The notes: generated from the letters alone by a model not told the origin. DNA of 64,000 nt from Schizochytrium sp. TIO01 (GCA_004764695.1 SMSO01000006.1:352859-416858); one strand, 5' to 3'; counted from the first letter of the stretch, positions 34,312 to 46,131 are shown. A program made the numbers and translations.

Positions 34312-36150
34312 CTATCCAACATAGTTTGGGTCATCAATCGTATTGTTAAAGCGAAGTTTGCAAAGCTTAGCGAGCTCAGTGGCAAGCTCATGGATTCGGA
34401 ACGTCCCACGTTTAGTATCTCCAGGAAAGCGAGTTCGTAAATGTTGAATCAGGTCCGTGAGATCAGCTCCGTCCTTTCGAGGGTAAATGCGCCGGAAACC
34501 TCCCATAACATACTCCTCGCGTTTGAGTTCAATAAAATATTCCACATCGAGAGCTGAAAGGCAGAAGTCGTGAATATCGTTGTCGCACCCCCCTGCTTCC
34601 TCATCCTCAAAGCCAATTTGAAGGCCTTCAAGTTCCAGCTCCATGAAATCCGCTGCAAGACGATCTGACACATCTGTGGTGCCATAAATTAGTGCTACAA
34701 GGTCATGTGCCATACTTTTTTTCGTGCGGTCATACTGCGAGCCGTCTTGACCCGAGAGTTGCATAGAAGGTTCTCCGTTAACCTCAATGACGCGGGGCAC
34801 AAGCTCGTCATCTACAATCACATCCACGCCAAGAAGCTGATAACAATTTGCGCAAGTGTAGCCCCGTTTCAGATTTTGAAATTCCTTCACAAAGCCAGGT
34901 TCAGCACTCAAAAGCATTTGAGAAACTGCGTGCTCGATTCTCTTCCAAAGTAAGTCTGGCTGGCCATCATTATTCTGCATCCAACGATATACCTTCGGAA
35001 AAGGCCATGTAAGATCTTCCACAGACATGCCCTTCTTCTTGTTCAAAGATGTATTGGTAAGGGCTCCGTCTTTTCCTTTTGGATTATACTTTGTACTCGC
35101 AAAACGCACAAGGCCGTCTCGAAACATGTACGCTCGCAAGGGGTGGATAGAAGTCACAAGTACGTATGTGCGCATGTCCCATTTGAAACCATTAATGAGG
35201 AATGGGTTGGGCAAGTATGTTTGCACAACGACCTCCTCAAGGTCAGGAAACTGCTCCTTCCAGCGAGGGAGTTGCCTCCAGTCATTCATAATCTTGATAC
35301 CGTTACCTTCACCTCGATCTGTGGGTTTAAGGATGAACGACCTGGATGTGTATTTTGTGCGTGCCTGGTTTATCAGGATTGGATAGTCCCGGGGCAGCAT
35401 CCAGCAGGGAAACACAAATTCCATCGACACATCGAACCCTCTCAAGGAGTTACTCATGGTCTCACAAAACCTATCTTTGCTCCATAGTGTATTTCGCAAT
35501 CCGAATAATCTTGATACACGCTGATGTCTCTTGAATGTAAGTAAAAGACTTGGATCAAAGCAGTTGGGCTTTCCATCAAACAGGTCCAGGCACTTGATCG
35601 CGCGAAAATCACTGTCATCACCGCGCATAATTTTCTTCTTGGTGCTATGCACAGTCGTAAGGCCGGCACCTGGAAGCGTGTAGTCCCAGATTGGAGCATC
35701 GCGCTCCATTATAAACGACTTGCCAACAATAATTACCTTTTTTGCATCATCAGGAGGTCTCATCGTTTGTTCTACACGTGTGAGGATGAAAGAGGTTGTC
35801 GCCAGATCTAGACTTTCTGATTTCTTTTCTCCACCATGTTTTCGCTTATGGCCTGCGCTCCGCAGCCGAGAGGATTCCACGATCTCACGACGCGTGTTAT
35901 TGAGTGCTAGAGCAACGTTTTCTGTCGTCCTTTGTAGTGAGTTACGCGTTTCTTGCCAAGCCGTCTTCGAATCATCAAGGGTCGCCACCAGCCGCATATA
36001 CTCCCTGACATTGAGTGCACATACAAATAGACATGCAGCAATAACCACCGCTCGAGACCACTTTGTGCTGTCGCTGCCCTTGCGCCGGTTCTTCTTGGGA
36101 GACTTGCCCATCGCGAGATGCCAGTTTGCTTGTTGTTTCTCGTGGGCCAT
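34312..36150 (-). CDS. tubulin-tyrosine-ligase-like (TTLL) enzyme with N-terminal membrane anchor
   Basis: A 612-residue protein with a TTL catalytic domain, the ATP-grasp fold that ligates amino acids (Tyr, Glu or Gly) to tubulin or other proteins. Residues 1-30 are basic; a hydrophobic stretch at about 33-48 (AVVIAACLFVCALNV) looks like a signal anchor, which is unusual since TTLLs are normally soluble. A coiled, basic linker follows. The catalytic part has SFILKPTDRGEGNGIKI (about 272), VVQTYLPNPFLINGFKWDMRTYV in the central region (about 305-327, ATP and metal contacts), and VIEVNGEPSMQ (about 462), whose Glu and Asn normally bind magnesium. The acceptor and the added amino acid cannot be told. 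Start is the ATG at 36148-36150. No intron; a cluster of TACCTAGGTAC-type motifs lies just upstream. Confidence 0.88.
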   Translation of the reverse strand: MAHEKQQANWHLAMGKSPKKNRRKGSDSTKWSRAVVIAACLFVCALNVREYMRLVATLDDSKTAWQETRNSLQRTTENVALALNNTRREIVESSRLRSAGHKRKHGGEKKSESLDLATTSFILTRVEQTMRPPDDAKKVIIVGKSFIMERDAPIWDYTLPGAGLTTVHSTKKKIMRGDDSDFRAIKCLDLFDGKPNCFDPSLLLTFKRHQRVSRLFGLRNTLWSKDRFCETMSNSLRGFDVSMEFVFPCWMLPRDYPILINQARTKYTSRSFILKPTDRGEGNGIKIMNDWRQLPRWKEQFPDLEEVVVQTYLPNPFLINGFKWDMRTYVLVTSIHPLRAYMFRDGLVRFASTKYNPKGKDGALTNTSLNKKKGMSVEDLTWPFPKVYRWMQNNDGQPDLLWKRIEHAVSQMLLSAEPGFVKEFQNLKRGYTCANCYQLLGVDVIVDDELVPRVIEVNGEPSMQLSGQDGSQYDRTKKSMAHDLVALIYGTTDVSDRLAADFMELELEGLQIGFEDEEAGGCDNDIHDFCLSALDVEYFIELKREEYVMGGFRRIYPRKDGADLTDLIQHLRTRFPGDTKRGTFRIHELATELAKLCKLRFNNTIDDPNYVG

Positions 36151-36705
36151 TTCATACCTAGGTACTGGGTACTCCTTAATTCATTTTCAGCTACTCTTGT
36201 TACGTAGACTACGGTAGGTAAGTAGATCCCTACTAGTAGGGATTTACATAGCTAGAGTTTAGTTCGATATCGCAACAACAATGAGTTTTGACCGGAGAAC
36301 ATACAAACAACCTACTTTTACGTCGGCCAAAACAAGTAAGGAAGTTATCCCAAGCTTCCTTTGGGTTCTCTGGAAATATGGTATGTCAAGCTAAGGTGAA
36401 GGTGAAGAAGTTGTTTTGCAGCGGTACCACGGTAACCTTAATTACATGTTATCTTTAAAAGCACATTTTGGTATTCGTATCTCGTATTGCGCAGAGCAAA
36501 GTCTGCAAAAGGCAGTCCGGAGCTCAGACATACGACAAGATTACAAAGAATATTAATTGGAAACACACATGAACACATTCAAGAGAAGGCAACGTCTGAG
36601 GTTGATTCGTGATGCTATTTTGCCCTTCTACAAAGCCATTTATCAAACTACTTTGAGAGCACAGTATTGGGCCATAGCTTTTATATAGAGTCAGAACGAG
36701 GATTT
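36151..36705. promoter_or_regulatory. TTLL upstream region with palindromic motif cluster
   Basis: The first about 90 bases upstream of the TTLL start hold TACCTAGGTACTGGGTAC and CCCTACTAGTAGGG (about 36222-36242), both palindromic or near so, and GGTAGGTAAGTAG between them. The remainder is the 3' flank of the NIPA-like gene with no gene seen. Confidence 0.4.
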
Positions 36706-37821
36706 TTAGGCCTCACTGAGCAGTCGAATACCTGAGCCCTCGTCATTGCGAACATTGGGAGGAGCTGCAGTCACCGCGGCCACAGCAGGCTCATGTGCAA
36801 TGAATGACTGCTCGAAGCCAGCTGGAGAAAGCTCAGACTCAGACATAGCTGGTCCGCGTCTTTCCTCGAGGTCGGGGTCGTTCGAAAGAGCAGCAATTGA
36901 AATAGCGCAAAGTAGAATGCCGAGAGGTACGAAGATGCGAGACTTCCACTCCCAGCGCTCAACCTCGCGGAAGAAAACTGCAGAATAAAGGCTGCCCACG
37001 ACAATGATCACAGAATTCACAATTGGCACGGTGAAGGTTGCGCTATACAAATCAAGGCAGCGGTTAAGCGCATAACCTTGCCAGATCCCGAAGAGAGCTG
37101 TGGCACCGATGAAGGCGTACGTGAGCTGCGAGTCCCATGCTCCTTCTTTAATACAGAGAGACATCGACTTGGCAAAAATTTGAGTTATGGAACCGACAAG
37201 CCCAGCTCCGATGGTCATTCCAAGCCGACGGGTGTTGGCATCCTTGGATAGCAAAGCTTTCCAGGCATAGAACATTAGTCCCAAGACGACGCCGGAAGCC
37301 ACGGCAAACGGTGGGCGAATAAAGTCTTCGTGGAGGTCCTCGACAGTGACTTCGTTTGGCTCGCGGTTGCCTGACAAGAGAATGATTACAACTGAGAAGA
37401 AAATCAAAGCATTGAGAGCAATCACTCGGAGCGACGAGTGTTCGCGGTTAATGATCAGAGCAAGCGGGACGTTGAAGACAATGTGAAGGCCTCCGAACGG
37501 AATGGTGACACTAGCATCCACAAATGCCATGCTTATCATGTTGAGCACTGTGTTGATAATAGCAAGGCAGAAATTGCCAAACAAGAACAGTGGGTCTTTG
37601 TACACTGGTCCGAGTTCTTCGCCTTTGGTATCTTCTTCGTCGTTGCGAGGGCACTCCTCATCTTCAACTCCAGTATCCTCGTTATTGCGATCAGGAAACA
37701 ATCTGCCTCCGCCGCGTTTATCTGTGCGTCTTGAGTACGCCAGCTTGATTGTATTGTCCCCAATCGAGGCCGCAAACGACGCCAGTACCGACAGCACCAC
37801 GCCGACTACGTAGTCCTGCAT
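36706..37821 (-). CDS. NIPA/DMT-type membrane transporter
   Basis: A 371-residue multi-spanning membrane protein resembling the NIPA (DUF803) branch of the drug/metabolite transporter superfamily, whose members include magnesium transporters. It has about nine hydrophobic segments: one at about 3-20 (VVGVVLSVLASFAAS), a cytosolic acidic loop with EDTGVEDEE (about 45-75), then paired segments from about 84 to 310. A short C-terminal tail is rich in Glu, Ala and Ser. The frame extends upstream to a TTG, so the ATG at 37819-37821 was chosen. Substrate is not proven; other DMT families are possible. The 5' flank has a CGAC tetranucleotide tract at about 38017-38036. Confidence 0.75.
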   Translation of the reverse strand: MQDYVVGVVLSVLASFAASIGDNTIKLAYSRRTDKRGGGRLFPDRNNEDTGVEDEECPRNDEEDTKGEELGPVYKDPLFLFGNFCLAIINTVLNMISMAFVDASVTIPFGGLHIVFNVPLALIINREHSSLRVIALNALIFFSVVIILLSGNREPNEVTVEDLHEDFIRPPFAVASGVVLGLMFYAWKALLSKDANTRRLGMTIGAGLVGSITQIFAKSMSLCIKEGAWDSQLTYAFIGATALFGIWQGYALNRCLDLYSATFTVPIVNSVIIVVGSLYSAVFFREVERWEWKSRIFVPLGILLCAISIAALSNDPDLEERRGPAMSESELSPAGFEQSFIAHEPAVAAVTAAPPNVRNDEGSGIRLLSEA

Positions 37822-40708
37822 CTTGGTCGCTTCAGTACGTGCCTCCAACCTTCTACGTCTTCCGTCCTCAGCCTGCTTCTCTCCCCTTCGTCGAAGTTAT
37901 TTCCTCCTCCCCGTCAGACCACTGTCTTCTGCCTCTGCCACCGTCTGCAGACAGGCGAGCGAGCTGCTGAATCTCGCCTTCGAGCGCTCTGCAGAAACGG
38001 AATTGCTTCTCACGCGCGACCGACCGACCGACCGACCTTGCCCAGGTCAGCGGAGCCAACTTGAATCGGATCGAGCTGCCTTCTTGGATCGACCCAATCG
38101 CTCCCGACTTGCTCCTCTTCAGACAGTCAGTTCTAGTTCTGCCAAGCCTTCGCACTGACCTCGTAGCCTGCTCAGCGCGCCCCTCTCCGTGCTTCAGTGC
38201 AGTCTTTAATTATTCTTCGCGCTCCCATGGTTTCCCTATCAGACTCCTACGCCGGCCTAGCGGGAAGAGCCCTAGAGAAAGGGTTCTCTGCACTAGCCGC
38301 TCAGGCCCTAGCCGATCCCATAAATGGCTACCCTATACTCTAGGAGTTGTGGGTTCAAAAAAATGGACAGAGAAAGGAAAAGCTTTGAAGAGGGGTAATA
38401 GAAATTAGGAATGAACTATCGTTTGGGCGTCAGAGCCACCTCTGGAGGTCCGAGCAGACGGTGAGTGGGTGGAGGAGGAGGTGCTGAGGCTTGTAGAGGG
38501 ATGTTCACGTGCGGTGATGATTATCGTGTACCCCTGCGATGATGACGACGACGGTGATGAACGATGTTTTAAAGGGCAGCGAGGGGCACAATAGAAGCAG
38601 TCAGGACTAACCCCCCTCTCGATGCTTACTGACCACTTACCAGTTACTTTAGGAGTTATACTTTCAGTTTTGCCGTTCTTTCGTAACATCGGGGACACCT
38701 GCATCGAAAGCTGTCGTTTCCGAGTGGGCTCCCTTCTTCATGGGTTTGGTTTTGCAATTCGAATAGACATAAAAGCTGGGATCTGGACGTTCTGTGCAAC
38801 AGTTTCTATTTCACGTCAGCGCTGATTATCCTTTTCCGTTCCATTTTGGCTTTTTCCAATCTCCGTTGACCATCGTTTCGCAGTAGCTATAGCTACGAAT
38901 GGATTTCCCCCCTTTTCGTTGTAGGTACCTAGATTGCATTCATAAGAATGTGGATTCATAAATCTATATGTCCACCACTATAATGCAATGCCGTGCGAGA
39001 GTGGGCTCACCCCGTTGTCTCGATCTGACTGATGACTACCGACGCGGGCCCTGTAGCAAAGTGGATGGGACTTTCTTGCCACTGGCACCTTGCTAGTACA
39101 CATCAAGAAAAGAGACTTTAAATAGTATTTTAAAAGGTGATATCTATCTACCCCTGGCATGTGATACCTAGGTTCTATTTTCATTCTCGTTGAAATAAGA
39201 GAGGACGAAGAAAGTCTTTACCTCCTTCTTGCTTTATTTGTCACAACCATTAAGCTATCAACCATAGCTTTTTCTGTTCTGGCCTAATTGTGCTGATTCA
39301 CCAACAGCTCCGCAATACGTAGTTTTTAATTTTAATCTTAATATTTTAATATCTTTAATATAAAAAAGAAAAAGAAAAAAAGATTAAATAGCCCCCATTC
39401 ATTTCAAGGTTTCTTCTAAGAGTTTCACTTGCAGCTATTCTGTTGTCGCAAGCACAAACGCAAGTCAAAGGAATGTTGCATGCATGCATCAATCCATGCC
39501 ATTTCCATGGTTGCTGTATGTGATATCGTTGAATACAAAAGGATAGTAAGCTAGAATTAATCAACACAGCTAAATTAAGGGTAGGCTAGTAGATACTAGA
39601 TTTGAGGTGTAGTGCACTCCTAAGGATTTACATAAGAAGAGGCAGGCCTGGTCCGCGCAGGAAAGTACCGAGTCCACTTGGCGAGACAGATTCTTTGGGC
39701 TTTAGGTGCCAGGTATGAAAGCGCATGTCCCGCTTTGGCGTGGGAGGTTACGGGATTGTATTAGATTATGCTGGACTGGACTAGTTAAGGCATAGTGGGT
39801 AGTTTTTAGCCAAGTTGATCTTCATCAATCAGCTACGACCAACCAATTTCGTGAGCGCGGAATCTTTGGAATGATATGTCATACTTAACATGGTGCGTTT
39901 GATTGAGTTAACAGGATGGACATTGGAGCAGCCTTGTTTGAGATCAACATAAGAATCGACAAGATATTGCGATATTTTCTCAAGGTGAACAACAGCGTGA
40001 AAGGAGAACCATAGATGTATCCAGTTTTACTCTCATCGCGATCTCCATAAAGGAATAGATAGGCATGAATATAGTTTGAAGAATATTGTACCAGGTTGAT
40101 GTTGTGTTTAGTAGATAGAACACACTTGTTGGACTGAGGTATGGGAATACTTTAGCAGTCTGGGTGCATTTATATTTTCTGGAAAGATAATCATTAGCAT
40201 TGCTCGATAAGTTCGTTCGATAGTCCGTGCAGGTGGGCTACACACTGTCGCAGATCAACTTACACGAGCCGGTTTCGACTCAAATTAAATAGAGCTCGAG
40301 GGTTGAAATGGTTGCTTTAAAAAAAAAATGAAATCTGTCTGGCAATATCTGGAAAAGAAATTCCCGTTATAATTAAACTACGACATTGGCTCTTAGAATT
40401 AGAATAGGCTTTGGCTCTGAAACAAGACCACTGAATGCAGCGCTACGAATATAAACAAGGCATATTTAAGAAATTGTATGACATCAATTTAGAGTAAGGG
40501 AGGCAGCAAGAGAAAATATGTACGCTGTGCAGATGGGAGAAGCACGATATCTTTAAAATATGAATTAGAAAGCTCCATTTTAAAAAAGCAGGGGTGTCGG
40601 TGTACCAAGTATTTCGAGTAAAATATTATATTTGACGCCGATGGGTAACAGCCTCGCTTGGTTGATGTATCTATCAGTAAGAAATTACCCCAGCAGGAGA
40701 GATGCATT
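37822..40708. other. intergenic, no supported gene
   Basis: About 2.9 kb. The part next to the NIPA start is GC-rich and pyrimidine-rich on the plus strand and opens short frames of up to 115 codons that lack recognisable features. Further right it is AT-rich, with GTAGGTACCTAG at about 38923 and TACCTAGG at 39170. No RNA gene was recognised. Confidence 0.45.
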
Positions 40709-42177
40709 CTAACAACAGGACGTGGCACCGCCAACAGGGGTAGTTTCTACAGAACCAACTTGCTTCGCGGTCTTAAAGGGGATACGAATGCCGCCAACGC
40801 CCTCAAAAGGGCCGTAGTGGCGGGATTTATCGCCAATAAAATCGAAGTGGCTTGCAAAGCGAGAGTATTTAAGCGTAGAGAAAGTATTACCGCTCACAGG
40901 GGTCACCTTGCCGGTCAAAAATTTCATGTTAAATGCAAGCTCCCATTCATGCTCATGCTCGGGAATGGTTCCCTTGTAAATCACAGCCTGACCGTAGTCC
41001 TCTTCGGTGGTTTCAAGCTCGTCCGCAGGCAGCTTCGTGAGACGATAGGTGACACTGTAAAACCCGATGTGGCCAATCTTTTCCTCAACGCGGCTGTTCT
41101 CGATGGTAATGACGGAGTCCTTAATAATCAAGGGCTTGCTGAAGCCACACTCGACTGCGATACGCTCGAAGTCGGCCCAGTAGAGAGCGCCACTGAGGCA
41201 TTCTCCCCAGAGAACCGGATCCTTGCGGAGAGCCTAATGATGTTAATAATAATAATAATCATAGTAATAAGATAGAAAGGAGCAACAATATTGGGGTTGC
41301 CACCGTCACAAGCAAATAATTCGTGTCAGTCATTGATGAGCAATCAACGTCTTCAATTTCACAGCAAAATCCATGCATTAAAGCGGAGGATTGCATATTA
41401 GGCATGGCGCATATCAATAAAACTTACTTCAGGAATACGACGTTCGGCGTAGACGTCGGAGAACTCCATCATACCACCCTCCTTCAGCAAGGAAAATGCC
41501 TGCTTGAGCACGGTGCGCTTATCGGGGCAGAGATTAATGACGCAGTTGGAGGTGATGATATCAAACGACGCAGGCTCAAGGTCAAGCTGGTCAAGTTGCT
41601 CAAGGTAACCCTTGAGGAAGCTCACATTGGATATGTTGAAGCCAAACTTCTCACGGTGGAACTCCTCGTGCTTTCGTGCAACTTCCAGCTGCTCGTCGGT
41701 CATATCCACGCCCACCACAAATCCGTCAGCACCTACCCATTGAGCAAGCACATAGACATCACGACCACTGCCAGATCCAAGATCCAGGATGCGCCTGCCA
41801 TCAACAATGTCAAATTCCACGCCACCACAGCCATAGTATTTGGCGAGGACCTCGTCATGCACATTTTTGAGGGCGCTCTTCAAACGAGGATTCATTGCTC
41901 CGCTTGTGCAACACGCGTTTGTTTTGAGGTCATCGCTGTTGCCGAGAACCTTACCGTAGTACTCTTTGACGGAATCTTTGACTTCTTCGTCCTGTTTCTG
42001 CTTGGGCTTGCAGCAGCTCGACTTCGCGGCAGACTCAGTCTCAGACACAGGCGTGCATGAAACCGGGGGAGTCTGCTTCGATTTCGGTTTGCAGCAGCCG
42101 GACTTGGGCTTGCAGCAGCTGCTGCCGCTGCTAGACTCAGACTTGACAGCGGCGTCCGCGGGATCTTTCGCCTCCAT
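40709..42177 (-). CDS. arsenite methyltransferase (AS3MT/ArsM type), two exons
   Basis: S-adenosylmethionine-dependent methyltransferase that methylates trivalent arsenic, aiding detoxification. Exon 1 is 41428-42177 (250 codons) from the ATG at 42175-42177, exon 2 is 40709-41233 (174 codons plus stop), with a 194-base GTAAGT...TTAG intron in phase 0. The 424-residue product has a Lys/Ser-rich N-terminus with three Cys-Cys-Lys-Pro-Lys motifs (about 20-65), a TNACCTSG site, the SAM motif ILDLGSGSGRDVY, VGVDMTDEQLEVAR, SNCVINLCPDK and PVLWGECLSGALYW, which carry the catalytic cysteines, and a Cys-Cys end. The exon junction (RRIPE then ALRKDPVLWGEC) is continuous with the known family. The upstream GTG in frame was not used. 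Confidence 0.93.
41234..41427 (-). other. intron of arsenite methyltransferase gene
   Basis: GT at 41426-41427 (GTAAGTTTTATTG) and AG at 41234-41235 on the coding strand. Near its 3' end the intron has an AAT/ATT triplet run. It is the only intron in the window supported by clear protein homology on both sides. Confidence 0.88.
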
Positions 42178-43303
42178 TTTTGGGAAAGTAAAAGATAGAT
42201 GCACGAGTTGTGTCCTGGGGCTTCTTAGCTTCTGCCCCTTATCTCAAAGACAACACGGCACACGGCGTGCGCTATAGAATCAGACGCAATGAAGTCGAGT
42301 TGACGTCTTGGCGATCTGCTGCCGCCCGCTTGATTGCCCTCCTATGTTAAAGTGAGCTCGATCTCAAGGCTGATTTCAATGAAAATGTGTTGCATTCTAA
42401 AAAATAATATAAACGAAAGAGATTTATGTCTTGTTAGAAACCAAATATTTAAATCAGATCGATGATCCTGAGAGAACTCACTCAACTAGATAGGCAGACA
42501 CTCAGTAACACATCCAGACCATGCAAGGCTCAAGCGATACCCACTTCGGTCGCCTTGATAGCTTTTCCCATTTCCATTTCTTTTTTTTGCTTCGCGTGAA
42601 TCAAGTTATGCCTGCGTCGCCGGATTTCGCGAATATCTCCGCTGCTGGCTCGTTGAAACAAGATTAAAAGAAAAGGTAACAAACACCACGACACGTGGAG
42701 CTCAGTGACTGCAATCACTGATCAGAACTTGCCAGGATGCGAACAAAATGATCGGTTGAGACTTGAGGCCTGTGTTCAACTCCTTCACTAGCAGATGACA
42801 ACGATGACAGAGAAGGGCTCCGCATGAGAGCTAGGTAGTTGAGAAGCATCTAAGTAGGTTGTACATACGAGCAGCTCGGAACAAATAAATAATAGCTTAT
42901 AAACTAGATACTTACTAGGTACCTAACTACTAGTAGGACGAATAAGAAAGAGTTTTGTTTTGGCCAAGAGAAACGACCGAGGAACTAGATGCAAGCAAGC
43001 CCGACAGGCAACCTAATGAGTCTGAGGCAGGAAGGTATTGGAATGATATGTTGACCTTGTTTATTCATTATTTTGTGTTGCTAATAAATATGAAGGTAAA
43101 TTGCGCACATAAAAAATAGGGGAGTATTTTTGCTAGATTAAGTGGCACACAAGAGATGTTCAGATGTTGAGTTTCTATCTTATTGAAAAGTACCTATATA
43201 ATTGCAGAAACGCTAGAAGGGAAGTAAGGGTCGGGGGAATAAAATTCATCTAAATGAAGCGGTAATAACATTATCATAAAGCATGGGCGAGACATTTCGG
43301 GTC
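42178..43303. other. intergenic with TAGGTACCTA motif cluster
   Basis: About 1.1 kb. ACTAGGTACCTAACTACTAGTAGG at 42911-42934 (quoted in two halves: TAGGTACCTA and CTACTAGTAG) is a compact double palindrome. No gene recognised. Confidence 0.45.
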
Positions 43304-44518
43304 TCAAAAAGCCTGCTTCATTTCTTCGTGGATGCCGTCCTCATCCGCATAAGCACAAGTCGACTGTGCCGCAATTAAGTGTGATTTGGTGAGGAGAGCC
43401 GCCCGAACATGAGTGTCAACAGCAGACCTCATCTTCGCTGACTCAGTCTGTAGTGTTTTTTTCTCCTCCAGGAATTCTGCTGCTGTCTGGTGACGAGCAT
43501 ACTGAAGAGCATCAAACTGGTCGAGGAGTTTGCGTCGATCCTCGATCATTTTACGTGCAATCTTTCGAAATCGCGTGATTTCATTAAAGGCAAATTGATT
43601 TGCCTTTTGTAAGATTACATTAGTTAAGGCCGATGGAGTGTCGAGTTGTTGGAGCTTGAATTCTGAAACCTCTGCTTCAAGCTCGTCCTTTTCTTGCTCT
43701 CGCTGCTGAAGTTTAGCTTGTAGAGAAGCTATTTTAGTCTGCAGCTGGGTTACAGTTTGCTTTTGGTGTTCAAGTCGATTTTTGGCGAGACTGAGTTCAT
43801 CATACTTTGCAAGGTCAAAGGCTTGTTTTTTGTCTTTGTCCTCCAGCTGCATATTTAGCATATCAAGCTGATTTTTTTGCATGGCATTTACAAATGCAGC
43901 TTTCATAGATCTCTGGAGAGCATCATTACGTTCCATCTCAAGTACTTGGAATCGGTCGCGCACCTTTTCTAGCTCCACCTCATTTGCTTCTTGCTGAAAC
44001 CTGACATCTTTTCGCAAAGCCATTCTTAGAAGTTTATTCTCTGCACGCTCTCCTCGTAGTCTTTTCCTCAAATGTGCTTCTCTTTCCTTGAAGCTTTCCT
44101 TTTCTTTTGACAGGGTATTATACAGCTCACGAAGGTCATACGGGTAACCAGCCGTGTCCTTTTGCGTGAATGGTAAAGCCTCCGCTTGAAGACGTTTGAC
44201 TGTTGCTTCCAAGACATCCTTTTCTTGTTGAAGATCGAGAATCAGGCGATTGCGCTCCTGCAAGAGACTTCTGACCTGCGTCAATTCGCTGTGCTGCCGA
44301 CTCTGCTCTTTCTGAAGTCGCTCGATTTCCTGACGTAGGAGTGCCTTTTCATCAAGCAATCGTTCCACCATGCCCCGCACAGCTGCTGCTTGCGTTGGGA
44401 CGCTCTGTGAGCTAATCGGCAAGTTCATGGCATTTTCCATGACAGCTTGAATAGCAGCCACACTGCGGACTTCCTGCCTCGCTTCAAATCGTTCGCGCCA
44501 TGCTTGATCAAGGTCCAT
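43304..44518 (-). CDS. uncharacterised coiled-coil protein
   Basis: A 404-residue protein, nearly all charged, Leu-rich helix with heptad-like spacing from about 60 to 370. The start is the ATG at 44516-44518 (MDLDQAWRERF); the frame continues upstream only to a GTG. The N-terminal pattern (WRERFEARQEVRSVAAIQAVMEN) followed by coiled coil is faintly reminiscent of ATG16-type proteins, but no WD40 part follows and I would not name it. Flagellar or centrosomal coiled-coil proteins are equally possible. No intron is needed. Confidence 0.7.
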   Translation of the reverse strand: MDLDQAWRERFEARQEVRSVAAIQAVMENAMNLPISSQSVPTQAAAVRGMVERLLDEKALLRQEIERLQKEQSRQHSELTQVRSLLQERNRLILDLQQEKDVLEATVKRLQAEALPFTQKDTAGYPYDLRELYNTLSKEKESFKEREAHLRKRLRGERAENKLLRMALRKDVRFQQEANEVELEKVRDRFQVLEMERNDALQRSMKAAFVNAMQKNQLDMLNMQLEDKDKKQAFDLAKYDELSLAKNRLEHQKQTVTQLQTKIASLQAKLQQREQEKDELEAEVSEFKLQQLDTPSALTNVILQKANQFAFNEITRFRKIARKMIEDRRKLLDQFDALQYARHQTAAEFLEEKKTLQTESAKMRSAVDTHVRAALLTKSHLIAAQSTCAYADEDGIHEEMKQAF

Positions 44519-46131
44519 GGTAAGGCCTGATATGCAAGTTGGACGCACTAACGCCAGGCATACCCTGAACGGTCGCGCAAAGTAATCGTCCAGAGCGTCA
44601 AACCGATGCCTTTGTTGCGCTAATTATCATGAAAAAGAGGTCGTCCTTTACAAGGTTCTCTTGAATCCCCCAACACCTTGATCTAAGACCATACCATGGT
44701 ACCTACCATGGTAAAGGTAGTTATTACCTGGCCAACTTGAATACAGGAGAAGTCGACGGCGAACCCAACGGATTCCTTTTCTAATCTTATTTCCAATTGG
44801 CGCATTTCCCTTAACCATGCAACCACTACTACCTAGGTACAATTGGTTAGTAGGGTAGGAAACCTCCTCATTAAACAGAGCTCGTTCCTAGTTTGGTATT
44901 CTTTCGTTAAAGAACAATTCCACGCTAAAACAAAGGGAGAGAAAAACACAGCAGCCAGCTATAGATGATCTTGGTTCATGGTACTACTCAGTAGGTTTTA
45001 CATGCTTTAAAGAAAAAAGAGTAATAGTGTGGGAGTTTTCTGCAGTTGCACTAGATCGAAGAGGAGCGACATCATTTATATGCGAAGTTGACGAAAACCT
45101 TGTCATTCTCGGTAGTAGAGGATGGGTCTGTCGAAAAGTCAAACAAGGCGGCGTGTAATTTGATGTGGAGGATGCAATGCGGAGTTAGATGTGATGATCG
45201 ACGAGTGGTCCGACAGCAAGCTAGCTGTGCTTTCAAGAGCCAATAACGCAGCTTGATGCTTGCGATGTAAAAGCTTTTCGCTAGATTGTTATTGGTAGGA
45301 TATTAGATCGTCGTTCAATAAGTGTAAAGATAGTACAAATGACTATTTTTTTATATCAAACAACTTGTCATGAAGCTACTCCAGAAAATAATAGTGCTTT
45401 GTTTACACCTTTTCAAGCACTCTTCAAAGTCCAAAAATCTGTCGTTTTGCAGATGCATAATCTAGTATGAGTATTGCATAAGTGAAATTTAAAATAACTG
45501 TCTTTGCGCAGTCCATGCTGATGCGGGGAAATGGAAAAGCGAGAAGCCCATTTTCAAGTATCTCAATTTCAGCGTTCAGCTTTTACATTCTCTCATACTT
45601 GAAGTGGGATACCTATCGCAATCTGCAAAATCACATGGTATTACAAAAGCAAGGAAGTAGATCTGACTGATTTTTAAGTAATTGTCCAACCTCAAAATTA
45701 CACAGCGCATAGTAGGTACCTACTTAGTAATCTATCTTCAAAGCTAGCTAGGCACTACAATTGTATCTATCACGGTCCTCGCTTTGATTTGGCTGACAAG
45801 CCATCATAGTTTAGCATTTTCCCTGATTCACGTAGGTAGGTTTCTACTACCTCTGTCCATCTCCCTGTTCAATCCTATGCCTGCCCAAGAGGGGCCCTTC
45901 TTTAGTAGTGACTATCTTGCACCTAACATTTTGTTTTGACCAACTCGAGCCAAAGAGAATAGAAAACAAAAAGAAAACAAAAGAAAACAAAAAAGTTCTT
46001 TGTCAAGTGACTTTCAGTTGGATCTGCGCGTCCAGATTTTGAGGGCAGGAAATTCGTCGCACGATCACTACGACCCTGAAAGCATTTTTACCACTCAATC
46101 CTTCTTCGCCCACAAAGCCTCAATTATTGAT

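Noticed and set aside
38061-38408. 115-codon frame upstream of the NIPA-like gene
   Set aside because: It starts at a non-ATG codon, contains no recognisable features and is probably promoter or leader DNA of the opposite strand.
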